Source of the DNA: a virus | IMG/VR virus record: IMGVR_UViG_3300021364_000105 | Span: 1-31,354 of that record | Direction: 5' to 3' (one strand) | DNA: 31,354 bases | Shown here: positions 1 to 7,705 of the stretch, piece after piece | Numbering within the stretch: the stretch's first letter is position 1 | Layout: each line of letters starts with the position of its first letter | The notes under the pieces: generated by a model | Told to the model about the DNA's origin: nothing | Seen by the model: the letters and a program-made list of their open reading frames with translations, nothing else | Database searches by the model: none | Made by a program: the position numbers and the translations under genes

Positions 1-1
1 A

Positions 2-487
2 TACACCGCAAAAAAACGAGCTGACGCGTCGGCGCTGTGTATTCTGCGCATGGTCGGCAGCGACCCCACCGAGGCCGTGTTTTATGTTGAGGACGTTGTT
101 GCGAAACGCGTTGAGGCGCCCGACTTTTTCGGGGAGGTGCGGATGGCGCTTGCCGATTTTCCCGGCGCGCAGGCGGTGTTTCGATATGCGGGGCCTGAAA
201 AGGGCATGATCGACACAATGAAACGCGAGGGCATACGGGTGAAGGGCATCCCCACACGGGGTGACAAGTACACCAACGCTCAAGAGTTTGCGGCCGCGTG
301 GAATGACGGCCGCGTTTTGGTGCCGCGGCGCTACGCTGACGCCGATGAGGTGCCGCACTGGGTGCAGCCGTTTGTGGATGAGGTGCAATCGTTCACCGGC
401 GTAGACGGCCGGCATGACGACATGGTTGACGCGGCAATCTCGGCTCATTTGGCCTGCGTCGGCTCGCCTGCGGTGGTGTGGCTTTGA
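2..487 (+). CDS. Terminase large subunit, C-terminal part (partial)
   Basis: The reading frame is open from base 2, so the gene enters from the left and its ATPase domain lies outside the window. The visible 161 residues look like the C-terminal RNase H-fold nuclease domain of TerL, which cuts concatemeric phage DNA at the start and end of packaging. Family-typical features are the beta-strand/acid segment AVFYVEDV, the basic GDKYTNAQ segment, the NDGRVLVP strand, and the terminal GRHDDMVDAAISAH helix, whose acidic HDD-xxD group matches the metal-binding end of the nuclease. The stop at 485-487 is followed 30 bases later by the portal gene in the same frame, the usual terminase-portal order. 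Identification rests on motif pattern and gene order. Confidence 0.9.
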   Translation, partial: YTAKKRADASALCILRMVGSDPTEAVFYVEDVVAKRVEAPDFFGEVRMALADFPGAQAVFRYAGPEKGMIDTMKREGIRVKGIPTRGDKYTNAQEFAAAWNDGRVLVPRRYADADEVPHWVQPFVDEVQSFTGVDGRHDDMVDAAISAHLACVGSPAVVWL

Positions 488-494
488 GTTTGGG

Positions 495-512
495 GATCGC
501 TGCGCTACGTTG
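495..512 (+). promoter_or_regulatory. Shared 18-base motif upstream of portal, candidate promoter
   Basis: The sequence GATCGCTGCGCTACGTTG lies between terminase and portal. Bases 5808-5825, upstream of the gene at 5863, match it at 15 of 18 positions. Both copies contain TACGTT, a TAnnnT-type -10 core. Here that core (506-511) ends 6 bases before the portal ATG, so transcription from it would start at or next to the ATG. No convincing -35 element is seen. Calling it a promoter is inference from recurrence and position. Confidence 0.35.
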
Positions 513-517
513 GCCGC

Positions 518-2719
518 ATGAGCATCTTTCAACGTTTGTCAACTTTCTTAGGCTTGGGGCAATCGGCCGAGTTTCGGCAGATGCTCAGCGAGCCGGTGCA
601 AAAATTCGAATACGTCGACAACATCGGCAACACAACGTCATTGCTCGCGCAGCTCGTCGGCGGGGGCAAGGGTTCCGGCGTTGCTGCCACGCTGGCCGCA
701 TACAGCGCCGTCCCGACATTGCGGCAGACAGTCGGCCGCGTTGCTGAAAACGTTGGCGCCACACGTTGGCGCCTGTTTGTGTCGTCGTCATCGGCCGAGG
801 GCATGGCCACCGCTCGGCGCCTGCGCTCGCTGAAGGCGACGACAGCGCGCGATCTTGAGCGCCGGCACAAGGCGATTGAAAAGGCGATGGACGCCGGTGA
901 GCTGCGTGAAGTTGAGGCGCACCCGTATCTTGACCTGCTCGACAAGGCGAACGACGCCATGACCGGCCTGAGTTTTCGCGAGCTGACGCAGGTCTACATT
1001 GACAGCGTGGGCGAGTCGTTTTGGGAGATTGAGCGCGGTGACGCCGGGTTGCCGGTGGCGCTGTGGCCAATTTCACCGGTCAGAATCAAAAAGGTGCCGA
1101 TGGCAGGCGACTCAAGCGCCGGTGCTGCGTTTGAGGTGTCGATGAAAGACGGCGAGACGCGCACGCTGCCGGCCGCCGATTGTGTTTGGATGCGCAAGAT
1201 CAACCCCGTCGACCCCTACGGCCGCGGCAAAGGCATTGCGCAGGCGCTCGCCGACGAGATTGACGCCGATGAGCAGGCGGCAAAACAAATCGTCAGTTTT
1301 TTTGCAAACAACTCGATCCCGTCCGCAGTTATCAATCTCAAGGGCGCTGCTGAAGACGCTGTAAAGGCGGCCCGCGTTGGATGGGAGCAAAACCACGGGG
1401 GCGCGGCGCGCTCCAACAAACTGCATTTTACCAACGCTGAAGACATGAGCATCATGCAGCTATCGTCAGCGTTTAAAGATTCGCAGATGATTGATTTGCG
1501 CGATTTTGAAAACAAAATGCTGCGGCAGACATTTGGCGTGCCTCCTGAGATCGTGGGTATCTCTGAGGACAGCAACCGCGCCAGCATCTACGGCGCTGAA
1601 AGCATTTTCGGCAAGTTTGTGCTGATGCCGCGGCTTGAGTTTTTGCGCACTGAGCAACAGGTGTGGCTGCTGCCGCAATACCCACAGGGTGAGCGGTTGA
1701 TTTTGGAATATGACAACCCCCTGCCGCCTGATCAGGATTTGCAAGCCGACCTCATGCGCGCCGCGCCGTGGGCGTTTTCCGTCAATGAGGTGCGCAACCT
1801 AGCAGGGCAACCGCCGTTTGACGGTGAGGCGGGCGCTGCCCGGTGGATTCCAAGCGGCGGCGATTTGATGAGCGTCGAAGATGCGCTCGAGGAGGATCAA
1901 CCCGACGAAAACGGCGATCACTCCGCCGACGTCGACGCGGCCGCGGAGGGTGAGCAGAGCTTGGGAAAGTCTTACCCATCGCCGGTTAAGCGGTTTGGCG
2001 TTGATGACGTTGAGGCTGTTGACGCTGAGTTTGACGCTGAGGATCTGCTCATCGAAACAGAAGAAATCGCAGAAAAAGTGGCTGAGGAGTTTGGACAGGA
2101 CATGCTTGATCTGCTCGGCGTCGGCCTGATTTTTTCGATTCTTGCGATCGAGGTGCAGGACGCGTTAACGGCGCACCGTGCTCACATGGTTTTTGTGAAT
2201 GAAACGTCTCAAAAAATCATGCGCGAGAAAATGCAAAGCGCCATTGCTGCTGGCGCCGCCACAAGCGAGCTGCGCACAGTGGCCGAAAGCGTTTTTGATA
2301 ATTTTGCAAAAACGCGGGCGCCAGCTATCGCCAACAGTGAGGTTGTGATGACAGCATCATCAGCCAGACTTGCCGGAATGCGCGCGGCCGGAGTCACACA
2401 CAAGATCTGGTACACAAGACGCGATGAACGGGTAAGAAAAACGCACACCGAGTTGGAGAGCAAGGTGCTGCCGCTTAACGAGCGTTACCGCGTCAGCGAC
2501 GGCGATTCTGCCCTTTACCCCGGCAACTTTTCGACAGTAAACAACAACGCAAACTGTCGGTGCGTTTTGAGGGCGCACAGCAAGGGACGAAAGAACGCAG
2601 ACGATCGCATGATTGCCGAAGTGGTCAGCAAGTATCAAAGGTGGGAAGCAATATATGCGGCGGCCCTAAACAGGGGGTTTGCGAAACAGCGATCCCGCGT
2701 GCTACGGGTCTTCGGGTAG
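518..2719 (+). CDS. Portal protein fused to MuF-type minor head domain
   Basis: The 733-residue product combines two head-vertex functions. Residues about 20-440 follow the HK97-type portal pattern (dodecameric ring through which DNA enters), including the segment around FENKMLRQTFGVPPEIVGI. Residues about 440-520 form an acidic linker. Residues about 605-690 match the Mu F-like minor head domain: WYTRRDERVRKTH, a proline/serine-rich stretch and the closing NCRC at 679-682. Portal-MuF fusions occur in other siphoviruses; the MuF part is probably displayed inside the head or ejected. ATG 518 is the only ATG after the terminase stop in this frame, but it has no Shine-Dalgarno sequence, which is unusual here. 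The MuF part uses AGA Arg codons (near 2367, 2417 and 2433) more than the portal part. Confidence 0.9.
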   Translation: MSIFQRLSTFLGLGQSAEFRQMLSEPVQKFEYVDNIGNTTSLLAQLVGGGKGSGVAATLAAYSAVPTLRQTVGRVAENVGATRWRLFVSSSSAEGMATARRLRSLKATTARDLERRHKAIEKAMDAGELREVEAHPYLDLLDKANDAMTGLSFRELTQVYIDSVGESFWEIERGDAGLPVALWPISPVRIKKVPMAGDSSAGAAFEVSMKDGETRTLPAADCVWMRKINPVDPYGRGKGIAQALADEIDADEQAAKQIVSFFANNSIPSAVINLKGAAEDAVKAARVGWEQNHGGAARSNKLHFTNAEDMSIMQLSSAFKDSQMIDLRDFENKMLRQTFGVPPEIVGISEDSNRASIYGAESIFGKFVLMPRLEFLRTEQQVWLLPQYPQGERLILEYDNPLPPDQDLQADLMRAAPWAFSVNEVRNLAGQPPFDGEAGAARWIPSGGDLMSVEDALEEDQPDENGDHSADVDAAAEGEQSLGKSYPSPVKRFGVDDVEAVDAEFDAEDLLIETEEIAEKVAEEFGQDMLDLLGVGLIFSILAIEVQDALTAHRAHMVFVNETSQKIMREKMQSAIAAGAATSELRTVAESVFDNFAKTRAPAIANSEVVMTASSARLAGMRAAGVTHKIWYTRRDERVRKTHTELESKVLPLNERYRVSDGDSALYPGNFSTVNNNANCRCVLRAHSKGRKNADDRMIAEVVSKYQRWEAIYAAALNRGFAKQRSRVLRVFG

Positions 2720-2728
2720 GAGCAACGC

Positions 2729-3922
2729 ATGAATCTCACAAAGCTGCTAGGCAAACTGCAGAAACGACAAAACACGTCAACCGACGTGGGCGAAACCGAT
2801 AGCGGTGAGCGCGTTCTTTTCAAGCGCGGTGACCTGCAGTGTGACGGCAGCCTCTCAGAGCTGCGCGAAAAGATCCACGACGAAACGGCCGGCTTTGGCG
2901 TGCCGTTTGTTGTGTCTGACTCAGAGGTTGACCGCGACAACGATCGGGTCATGGCCAAGGGTTTGAACCTTGAAAATTTTCTTGCGGCAAAAGCGCCCGT
3001 TCTTTTCGCACACAACCAGCGTGACCTGCCCGTTGCCCGCGCTCCCGACACACAACGAGTTGGCAACCGAATCAAAAGCACCGCTCAATTTCCGTCTGCT
3101 GACCTGTATGAGTTCGGCAACACCGTTGGCCGCCTCGTGCTCAATGATTTTCTTGGGGCTGCGTCAATCGGATTTTTGCCCACAGAATGGAAGTTCATCG
3201 ATTCCCGCGGCGATTGGGCTGTCGACTTTCTAAAGGCGGATTTGCTCGAGTACAGCATTGTCCCGGTGCCGGCGAACCCGCGCGCGCTTGTCGGCGCAAA
3301 ATCAATGGGCATTGAGCTGCGCAGCGTCGTTGAGTGGTGCGAAAAAACGCTTGATGAAGGCGGGGCAATCGTTGTGCCGCGCTCGGCCGTTGAGGAGGCG
3401 CGCAAGGCGGCCGAGGGGGATCGCGTTGTGCTGAGCGTCGGCGGATGGGACATCACCAAAAGCGCACCAGAGCAAGAGGACAGCGCGGCCGTTGAGGCCG
3501 ATGAGGCGGCCGCCGAGGATGCACCAAGCGTGGCCGGTGACGCCGATGAGGCGCCCGCGGCCGCACAAGCGGCAGAGGAGCCAGCGGCAGAGGAAAAGGC
3601 CGCCGAGGCTGATGACATCCCCGATGAGGCCGAGGTTGCGTTCACCGCAAATGACCTCATTAAAGGGATGCGCGATCTTGCTGAAACCGTTGAGCGGCTT
3701 TCTGAGCGGCTTGACGACATTGAGACAGAAACCAAATCCACCGAATCGGCCGACGTTGCCGAGGCGGGGCCAGCCGAGGAAATCGCAGACGGGGGCCTTG
3801 ATGCTCTCGTCGGCCTGCCTCGCAAAGAGGTTGAGCGCATTGTTGACGACATGATCGCCAACAGGCGCAAGGCCGCAAACATTGAACACCAACGGAAAAC
3901 AGGCGAGCTGCCTGAGTTCTAA
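2729..3922 (+). CDS. Prohead serine protease with acidic scaffold-like C-terminal tail
   Basis: Residues about 50-200 of this 397-residue protein match the HK97 gp4-type prohead maturation protease, which removes the capsid delta domain and scaffold during assembly. Visible catalytic candidates are His95 in VLFAHNQRDLPV and Ser146 in GAASIGFLP, followed by the characteristic LLEYSIVPVPANP segment at about 172-183. The protease family is normally near 200 residues. The remaining half is a low-complexity Ala/Glu/Asp region (about 245-305), then a heptad-like helix (about 306-335) and a charged C-terminus, which is the profile of an internal scaffold. It is probably a protease-scaffold fusion that cleaves itself. 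The GGAG at 2719-2722 overlaps the portal stop, so the two genes are tightly linked. Confidence 0.88.
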   Translation: MNLTKLLGKLQKRQNTSTDVGETDSGERVLFKRGDLQCDGSLSELREKIHDETAGFGVPFVVSDSEVDRDNDRVMAKGLNLENFLAAKAPVLFAHNQRDLPVARAPDTQRVGNRIKSTAQFPSADLYEFGNTVGRLVLNDFLGAASIGFLPTEWKFIDSRGDWAVDFLKADLLEYSIVPVPANPRALVGAKSMGIELRSVVEWCEKTLDEGGAIVVPRSAVEEARKAAEGDRVVLSVGGWDITKSAPEQEDSAAVEADEAAAEDAPSVAGDADEAPAAAQAAEEPAAEEKAAEADDIPDEAEVAFTANDLIKGMRDLAETVERLSERLDDIETETKSTESADVAEAGPAEEIADGGLDALVGLPRKEVERIVDDMIANRRKAANIEHQRKTGELPEF

Positions 3923-3937
3923 GGGGAGGCGTCAAAG

Positions 3938-5218
3938 ATGAGCGACGCAATCGAAAACGTGACCACAAAATCCGAGGTTGAGGCGATTGTCAAAGAGCGC
4001 CTTGACGTTGACCTTGAAGAACAGCGCCAAGTTGGTGCGGAGCAAGTGAAGCAACGCAAGCAAAGCGTGCGCGAAATGGGCGGCACCATCGCCCGTGACG
4101 GCAGCGTCAGTTTCGCTGAAAGCGGCACCAAAGAGGGTCTTGGCCTTGCTCGCTTTGCAATGACCGTGGCGGCTGCTGAAAAACTCAACAAGCCTGTCAT
4201 TGAGGTTGCCAAGAGCTGGGCCACCCGTGGCGTGCTCGGCCGCACCGTCAAAAGCGCAGAGCACATTGTTGCCTCGCTTGAGTCTGCAGAGCAAAAGGCG
4301 CTGAGCGAAAGCATCGGCGAAGATGGCGGGTTTTTGGTGCCTGAGGAAATGGCACGCGAAATCATCCCCCTTCTGCGCGCTACCGCGGTTGTGCGTGGCA
4401 GCGGCGTGCGTCAAATGCCCATGCCCTCCGGCAACTTCAACCAAAACTTTGGCAACAGCCCGAGCGAAGCGAACTATGTCGGCGAGCTGGCCTACATCCC
4501 GCCGTCGCAGCCGTCCTTTGGTCAACTGTCGCTGAACGCAAAGAAGTTGGCCGCGCTGGTGCCGATCTCCAACGATCTTCTGCGTGACGCTGTGCCCGAG
4601 TTTGAACCCTACGTGCGCGACGACATCATGCAGGTGATGGGCCTGCGTGAAGACCTCGCTTTCTTGCGTGGCGTCGGTTCGGAGTTTGCACCCAAGGGGA
4701 TGCGCTTCATCGCTGAAAACGTCGTTGCTGCAACCGATGACGGCGGCAGCGTCACCGTGGCAACCGTCACCAACGACCTGTGCGCGGCGCTCGAGACGCT
4801 TGAAACGTCCGAAATCCCCGGCACCCGGCTTTGCTGGTTCATGTCGCCACGCTCCAAATACTACCTGATGTGCCAGCGCGGCGCTGACGATCAGTTCATT
4901 TGGCGTGACGAGATGCTGCGCGGCACCCTCATGGGCGTGCCCTTCCGCACCACCACGCAGATCCCCAACAACCTTGGCGGCGGCACTGAGTCTGAGATTT
5001 ACTTGGCCGACTGCGCTGAGTTGATGATCGGCGATTCCCTCGCAATGACAATGGATGCCTTCCCCGGTGGCGCTTACCAAAGCACCGCAGGCGGCACCAT
5101 CCGCGCGGGTATTAGCACCGATGAGACGATCCTGCGCGCCCTCGCCCGTCACGACTTCGGCGCCCGCCAACGCGGCAAAGAGGTTTACGTTATCGATCAG
5201 GTTGATTGGTTCAACTGA
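3938..5218 (+). CDS. Major capsid protein, HK97 fold
   Basis: The 426-residue protein forms the icosahedral shell. Residues 1 to about 120 are charged and predicted helical, like the cleaved delta (scaffolding) domain of HK97-type capsid proteins. The fold-typical core starts at about 126 with IGEDGGFLVPEEMAREIIP and runs through YIPPSQPSFGQLSLNAKKL, PISNDLLRDA, the spine-type helix with LREDLAFLRGVG, and the late GTLMGVPFRTTTQIP and EIYLADCAELMIGD segments. The gene follows the protease by 15 bases with a strong GGGGAGG ribosome site at 3923-3929. An intrinsic terminator-like hairpin lies just after it. Length and neighbours fit the family. Confidence 0.93.
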   Translation: MSDAIENVTTKSEVEAIVKERLDVDLEEQRQVGAEQVKQRKQSVREMGGTIARDGSVSFAESGTKEGLGLARFAMTVAAAEKLNKPVIEVAKSWATRGVLGRTVKSAEHIVASLESAEQKALSESIGEDGGFLVPEEMAREIIPLLRATAVVRGSGVRQMPMPSGNFNQNFGNSPSEANYVGELAYIPPSQPSFGQLSLNAKKLAALVPISNDLLRDAVPEFEPYVRDDIMQVMGLREDLAFLRGVGSEFAPKGMRFIAENVVAATDDGGSVTVATVTNDLCAALETLETSEIPGTRLCWFMSPRSKYYLMCQRGADDQFIWRDEMLRGTLMGVPFRTTTQIPNNLGGGTESEIYLADCAELMIGDSLAMTMDAFPGGAYQSTAGGTIRAGISTDETILRALARHDFGARQRGKEVYVIDQVDWFN

Positions 5219-5237
5219 CCTGACCGCCACTGAGTAG

Positions 5238-5265
5238 CCCCCCTCGCGTTGAGGGGGGTGCGCTT
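5238..5265 (+). terminator. Intrinsic terminator-like hairpin after capsid gene
   Basis: CCCCCCTC at 5238-5245 pairs perfectly with GAGGGGGG at 5251-5258 across a GCGTT loop. The following T run is short (GCTTT), so termination is probably partial, giving extra capsid transcript with some read-through into the gene at 5300. Confidence 0.65.
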
Positions 5266-5299
5266 TCCCTCGCATGGCTCAACCCAACAGGAGTTCAAA

Positions 5300-5746
5300 A
5301 TGAGCATGACCCAAAAGCGAAACATCGGCGCGTTGCTTGCGGCTGGCGGTGAGGTTTCGATCGCATCCGTCGCCGGTGGCGCTGCCTCAGGCAACGTCGA
5401 CGGCGCTGTCATTGACCGTCTGCCCGCCGGCTCATCGCAGCGGCACGATTCGGCTGTTGTCACCGGCGCATTGATCGGCGATTCGCTCGCCGGCGCACAA
5501 ACCGGCACGCTGGCCACCATTGTGCAGCACAGCGACGACAACTTGACGTTCACCGACTTTGTGACCTTGGCTGACGTCGTTGTCACCGGCGGTGGCACCG
5601 AGTCGACCGCGGCAAAGCTGGACGTCAACCTTCTTGGCGCCAAGCGCTACATTCGCACGCGTCAAACGCTGACCGTTTCGGCCGGTGCTGGCTCCACCGC
5701 GTTTGCCGGCAACCTTGTGCTCAGCGCGGCCAACCTGCCCGCCTGA
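5300..5746 (+). CDS. Probable capsid decoration/stabilisation protein
   Basis: I do not recognise a named family with certainty. The 148-residue product is rich in Ala, Gly, Thr and Val and predicted mostly beta, ending in a GAKRYIRTRQTLTVSAGAG strand pattern that I associate with small structural proteins found just after phage capsid genes. ATG 5300 is chosen over an in-frame start at 5249 because CAGGAG ends 7 bases before it and the upstream extension would run back through the terminator hairpin. The gene lies alone between two terminators directly downstream of the capsid gene, as expected for a protein made in high copy such as a head decoration protein. Function is inferred from position and composition; a minor virion protein is also possible. 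Confidence 0.55.
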   Translation: MSMTQKRNIGALLAAGGEVSIASVAGGAASGNVDGAVIDRLPAGSSQRHDSAVVTGALIGDSLAGAQTGTLATIVQHSDDNLTFTDFVTLADVVVTGGGTESTAAKLDVNLLGAKRYIRTRQTLTVSAGAGSTAFAGNLVLSAANLPA

Positions 5747-5767
5747 TAAACAGCACAACAGGCCGAG

Positions 5768-5802
5768 GGGGCAGCGTCGTCAAACACGCTGCCCCTTTTT
5801 TT
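5768..5802 (+). terminator. Strong intrinsic terminator
   Basis: GGGGCAGCGT at 5768-5777 pairs with ACGCTGCCCC at 5786-5795 (10 perfect pairs, 8-base loop), followed by seven T at 5796-5802. This is a textbook Rho-independent terminator closing the 5300 gene. Confidence 0.93.
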
Positions 5803-5807
5803 GTGGT

Positions 5808-5825
5808 GATCTCTGCTGTACGTTG
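5808..5825 (+). promoter_or_regulatory. Second copy of the 18-base motif, candidate promoter
   Basis: GATCTCTGCTGTACGTTG matches the motif before the portal gene (495-512) at 15 of 18 positions. It sits just after a strong terminator and 38 bases before the ATG at 5863, where a promoter would be needed to restart transcription of the connector genes. The TACGTT core at 5819-5824 would give a leader of about 30 bases that includes the AAAGGAAAG ribosome site. No clear -35 is visible. Confidence 0.4.
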
Positions 5826-5862
5826 AGGGCGCCCCACCACAGGCGGGCACAAAGGAAAGTCA

Positions 5863-6225
5863 ATGACAGAAAAAGTATTTGTGAAGTTCATCCAGCCAAA
5901 CGGGATGCATCAACCCGGCGATCTCGCCGCTCTCGATGAGGAATACGCCGAAAAGCTGGCCAGCGCCGACCCCCCGCGGGTGCGTTTCCCGGCCGCCGAT
6001 GAGCCTGACGTTGCTGAGGCAATTGAGCGGCGCAAGCGGCGCTCAGCGGTTCGGCTGCGCAAGCAAGCGGCCGCACGCGCAAAAGAGGTGCAGCAGCTCG
6101 AGGTGGGCGAAAAGTTCTTGAAAGAAAACCCCGATGTTGATGTGAAGCCAAAAGCGCGCAGCACCAAGAAAGACGGCGAGAAAAAAGCCAGCCGGCGCAA
6201 CAAGCCGATCAAGGTTGAGGAGTAG
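5863..6225 (+). CDS. Small basic head-region protein, unknown
   Basis: The 120-residue protein begins with a compact motif (GMHQPGDLAALDEEYAEKLA, residues about 14-33) resembling small phage head-region proteins in which a PGD turn precedes a helix beginning L-x-x-E-x-A. It continues into a very basic tail rich in Arg, Lys and Ala (about residues 55-120) with KKDGEKKASRRNK near the end. The charge suggests contact with DNA or with acidic capsid surfaces, but no function is established. It is the first gene after the terminator/motif pair and is followed 3 bases later by the connector gene, so it belongs to the head-tail joining operon. Start supported by AAAGGAAAG upstream of ATG 5863. Confidence 0.75.
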   Translation: MTEKVFVKFIQPNGMHQPGDLAALDEEYAEKLASADPPRVRFPAADEPDVAEAIERRKRRSAVRLRKQAAARAKEVQQLEVGEKFLKENPDVDVKPKARSTKKDGEKKASRRNKPIKVEE

Positions 6226-6228
6226 ACA

Positions 6229-6933
6229 ATGGCGCCCGTTGAGCTGACAACAACGTCACGCGTTGCCGCTGAGTTGGGGGTTGAGTGCAGCACCGACCTG
6301 CAAAAGACGCTGCTGCCCATCATCCGCTCAGTGTCCGCCACCGTTGAAAAGTTTTGCGGGCGAAAAATGTCTTACAAGGCCGCGGCCGTCGAAACCCGTA
6401 CAGGTGTCGGCGGCCCGCGGTTGCGCCTGCGCAGAACGCCGGTTCGGTCGTTGACGGCGCTGCAGTACGTTGATCTTGACGGTGACGTTGTGAGCGATCT
6501 GACGCTTGACGGCCTGCAGATTGAGGACATCGACGACGAAACCGGGCACGGCACAAGCGGCCTCGTGTACCGCGCCGGGGGTTTCCCCAGCTCGGCCGTG
6601 TATCTGCCATACATCACGCGGCCGATGAAGGTAGGCAGCGAGCGGCCAAACTATCGCGTTACGTTTGCCGGTGGATGGGTCACCCCGTCGCAGGAGGCGG
6701 ACGACGAAAGCGTGGATCTGCCCCGTGACCTGCCCTATGACATTGAGGAGGCCGTTGTGCTGGAGGTGGTCAGCCGATACCGCCGCCGAGGCGCAGACCG
6801 CGACATCAAAACCGAGCGGCTGTTGAGCGGTTCGGTGACGTATGAAAGCGCCAGCGCCCGCCGGTACGGCATGAATGACATGAGCCTTGAAATGCTGCGG
6901 CAATACAGGATTCCAGCCGATGGGGTGATCTGA
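6229..6933 (+). CDS. Head-tail connector (adaptor) protein, gp6/gp15-like
   Basis: The 234-residue protein fits the connector family that docks under the portal ring. The N-terminus has the typical helix-rich pattern starting with a TTTSRVAAELGV segment and a helix ending in VEKFCGRKM (residues about 5-48). A beta insertion follows, with LRLRRTPVRSLTALQYVDLD at about 65-84, then FAGGWVTP near 145 and a late DLPYDIEEAVVLEVVSRYRRR helix at about 165-187, where family members have the membrane-distal helix pairing with the portal. GAGGAG overlaps the upstream stop and gives a good ribosome site. Its stop overlaps the next start (TGATG). Identification is by pattern and position. Confidence 0.78.
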   Translation: MAPVELTTTSRVAAELGVECSTDLQKTLLPIIRSVSATVEKFCGRKMSYKAAAVETRTGVGGPRLRLRRTPVRSLTALQYVDLDGDVVSDLTLDGLQIEDIDDETGHGTSGLVYRAGGFPSSAVYLPYITRPMKVGSERPNYRVTFAGGWVTPSQEADDESVDLPRDLPYDIEEAVVLEVVSRYRRRGADRDIKTERLLSGSVTYESASARRYGMNDMSLEMLRQYRIPADGVI

Positions 6934-7256
6934 TGGATTTGTCTCATTGGATGACGTCAACGATCGTGGCCCGCAAACTCAGCGGGACAGACGGCCGCAA
7001 TCGTCCGGTGTATGAGGCGGCGCGCACAATCAAGGCCGCGGTTGAGCCGTTTTTTGACCGCATTGAGGGGCCTGACGGCATTGAGCGCAGGGCGCAGACA
7101 AGGGTTGCAACGCACACGCAGCTCAACGCTGAGGATCACGTTTGGATCGTGAGCGACGGCGCCAACGCCGATGACCTCACCGCTGGCCTGCGCCCGCTGG
7201 CGGTTCGCATTGCCTCGCTGCCAACCGGCGCGCAACTGTTTGAGGTGTATTTGTGA
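6933..7256 (+). CDS. Head-closure/stopper-like protein
   Basis: This 107-residue protein shows the mixed beta pattern expected for head-closure (SPP1 gp16-like) proteins: an N-terminal segment with TDGRNRPVYEAARTIKAAVEPF, a middle RAQTRVATHTQLNAEDHVWI strand pair and a final LFEVYL strand. Such proteins sit below the connector ring and stop DNA leaking before the tail attaches. The start overlaps the connector stop by one base and its end overlaps the next gene by four bases (GTGA), so it is translated as part of a coupled block. Assignment to the stopper role rests on size, position and weak pattern. Confidence 0.65.
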   Translation: MDLSHWMTSTIVARKLSGTDGRNRPVYEAARTIKAAVEPFFDRIEGPDGIERRAQTRVATHTQLNAEDHVWIVSDGANADDLTAGLRPLAVRIASLPTGAQLFEVYL

Positions 7257-7705
7257 GAGTCAAGGCGAGGGGTATCAGCGCAGAGGTTACGATTGACGGC
7301 ATCGACGACCTACGCCGTGAACTGAGCACCCACAAAAGGCGATACCCAAAAGCCCTGTCCGCTGCCATTTTTAAGCAAATGATGATTGTGTTCAGGGAGT
7401 CTCAAATTGAGGTCCCCGTTGACACGGGCAACCTGCGCGCGTCTGGGTACGTCATCCCGACACTGAGGCGGAAAAGGCATTTTGCGGTGACCGTGGGCTA
7501 TAACACTCACTACATGGTTTGGGTTCACGACATGCACAGGAAGCGGACAGGCAACGGCAAGTCCCGATATTTAGCGGACCCCTTCAATTATCGGCGCCCG
7601 CGTATGTTTGAGTATGTGCGCGCGCTGACCAAGCGATACGTTAAGACAGGCCGTTGGGAAACGCCGCGCGTTGTGGACGGCAAGCCGCCGCCGGGGAGAG
7701 ACTAG
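7253..7705 (+). CDS. HK97 gp10-like head-tail/minor tail protein
   Basis: Residues about 15-110 of this 150-residue protein match the HK97 gp10-like family found between head-closure and tail-terminator genes: an N-terminal GIDDLRREL helix start, the hallmark VPVDTGNLRASGYV at about 55-68, a VTVGYNTHYMVWVHDMH strand/helix and a basic C-terminal helix. It is thought to act in head-tail joining or tail completion. Translation starts at GTG 7253, overlapping the previous stop by four bases. At least eight of its arginines use AGA or AGG, codons that are scarce in the adjacent connector genes, so this gene may have a separate origin. Confidence 0.78.
   Translation: MRVKARGISAEVTIDGIDDLRRELSTHKRRYPKALSAAIFKQMMIVFRESQIEVPVDTGNLRASGYVIPTLRRKRHFAVTVGYNTHYMVWVHDMHRKRTGNGKSRYLADPFNYRRPRMFEYVRALTKRYVKTGRWETPRVVDGKPPPGRD

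Noticed and set aside
3932-5275. A 447-codon open frame on the - strand opposite the capsid gene
   Set aside because: It mirrors the strongly biased codons of the capsid gene, has no ribosome site, lacks recognisable domains, and the capsid frame is secure.
5249-5299. Upstream start for the decoration-type gene
   Set aside because: It lies in the terminator hairpin and lacks a ribosome site, while ATG 5300 has CAGGAG.
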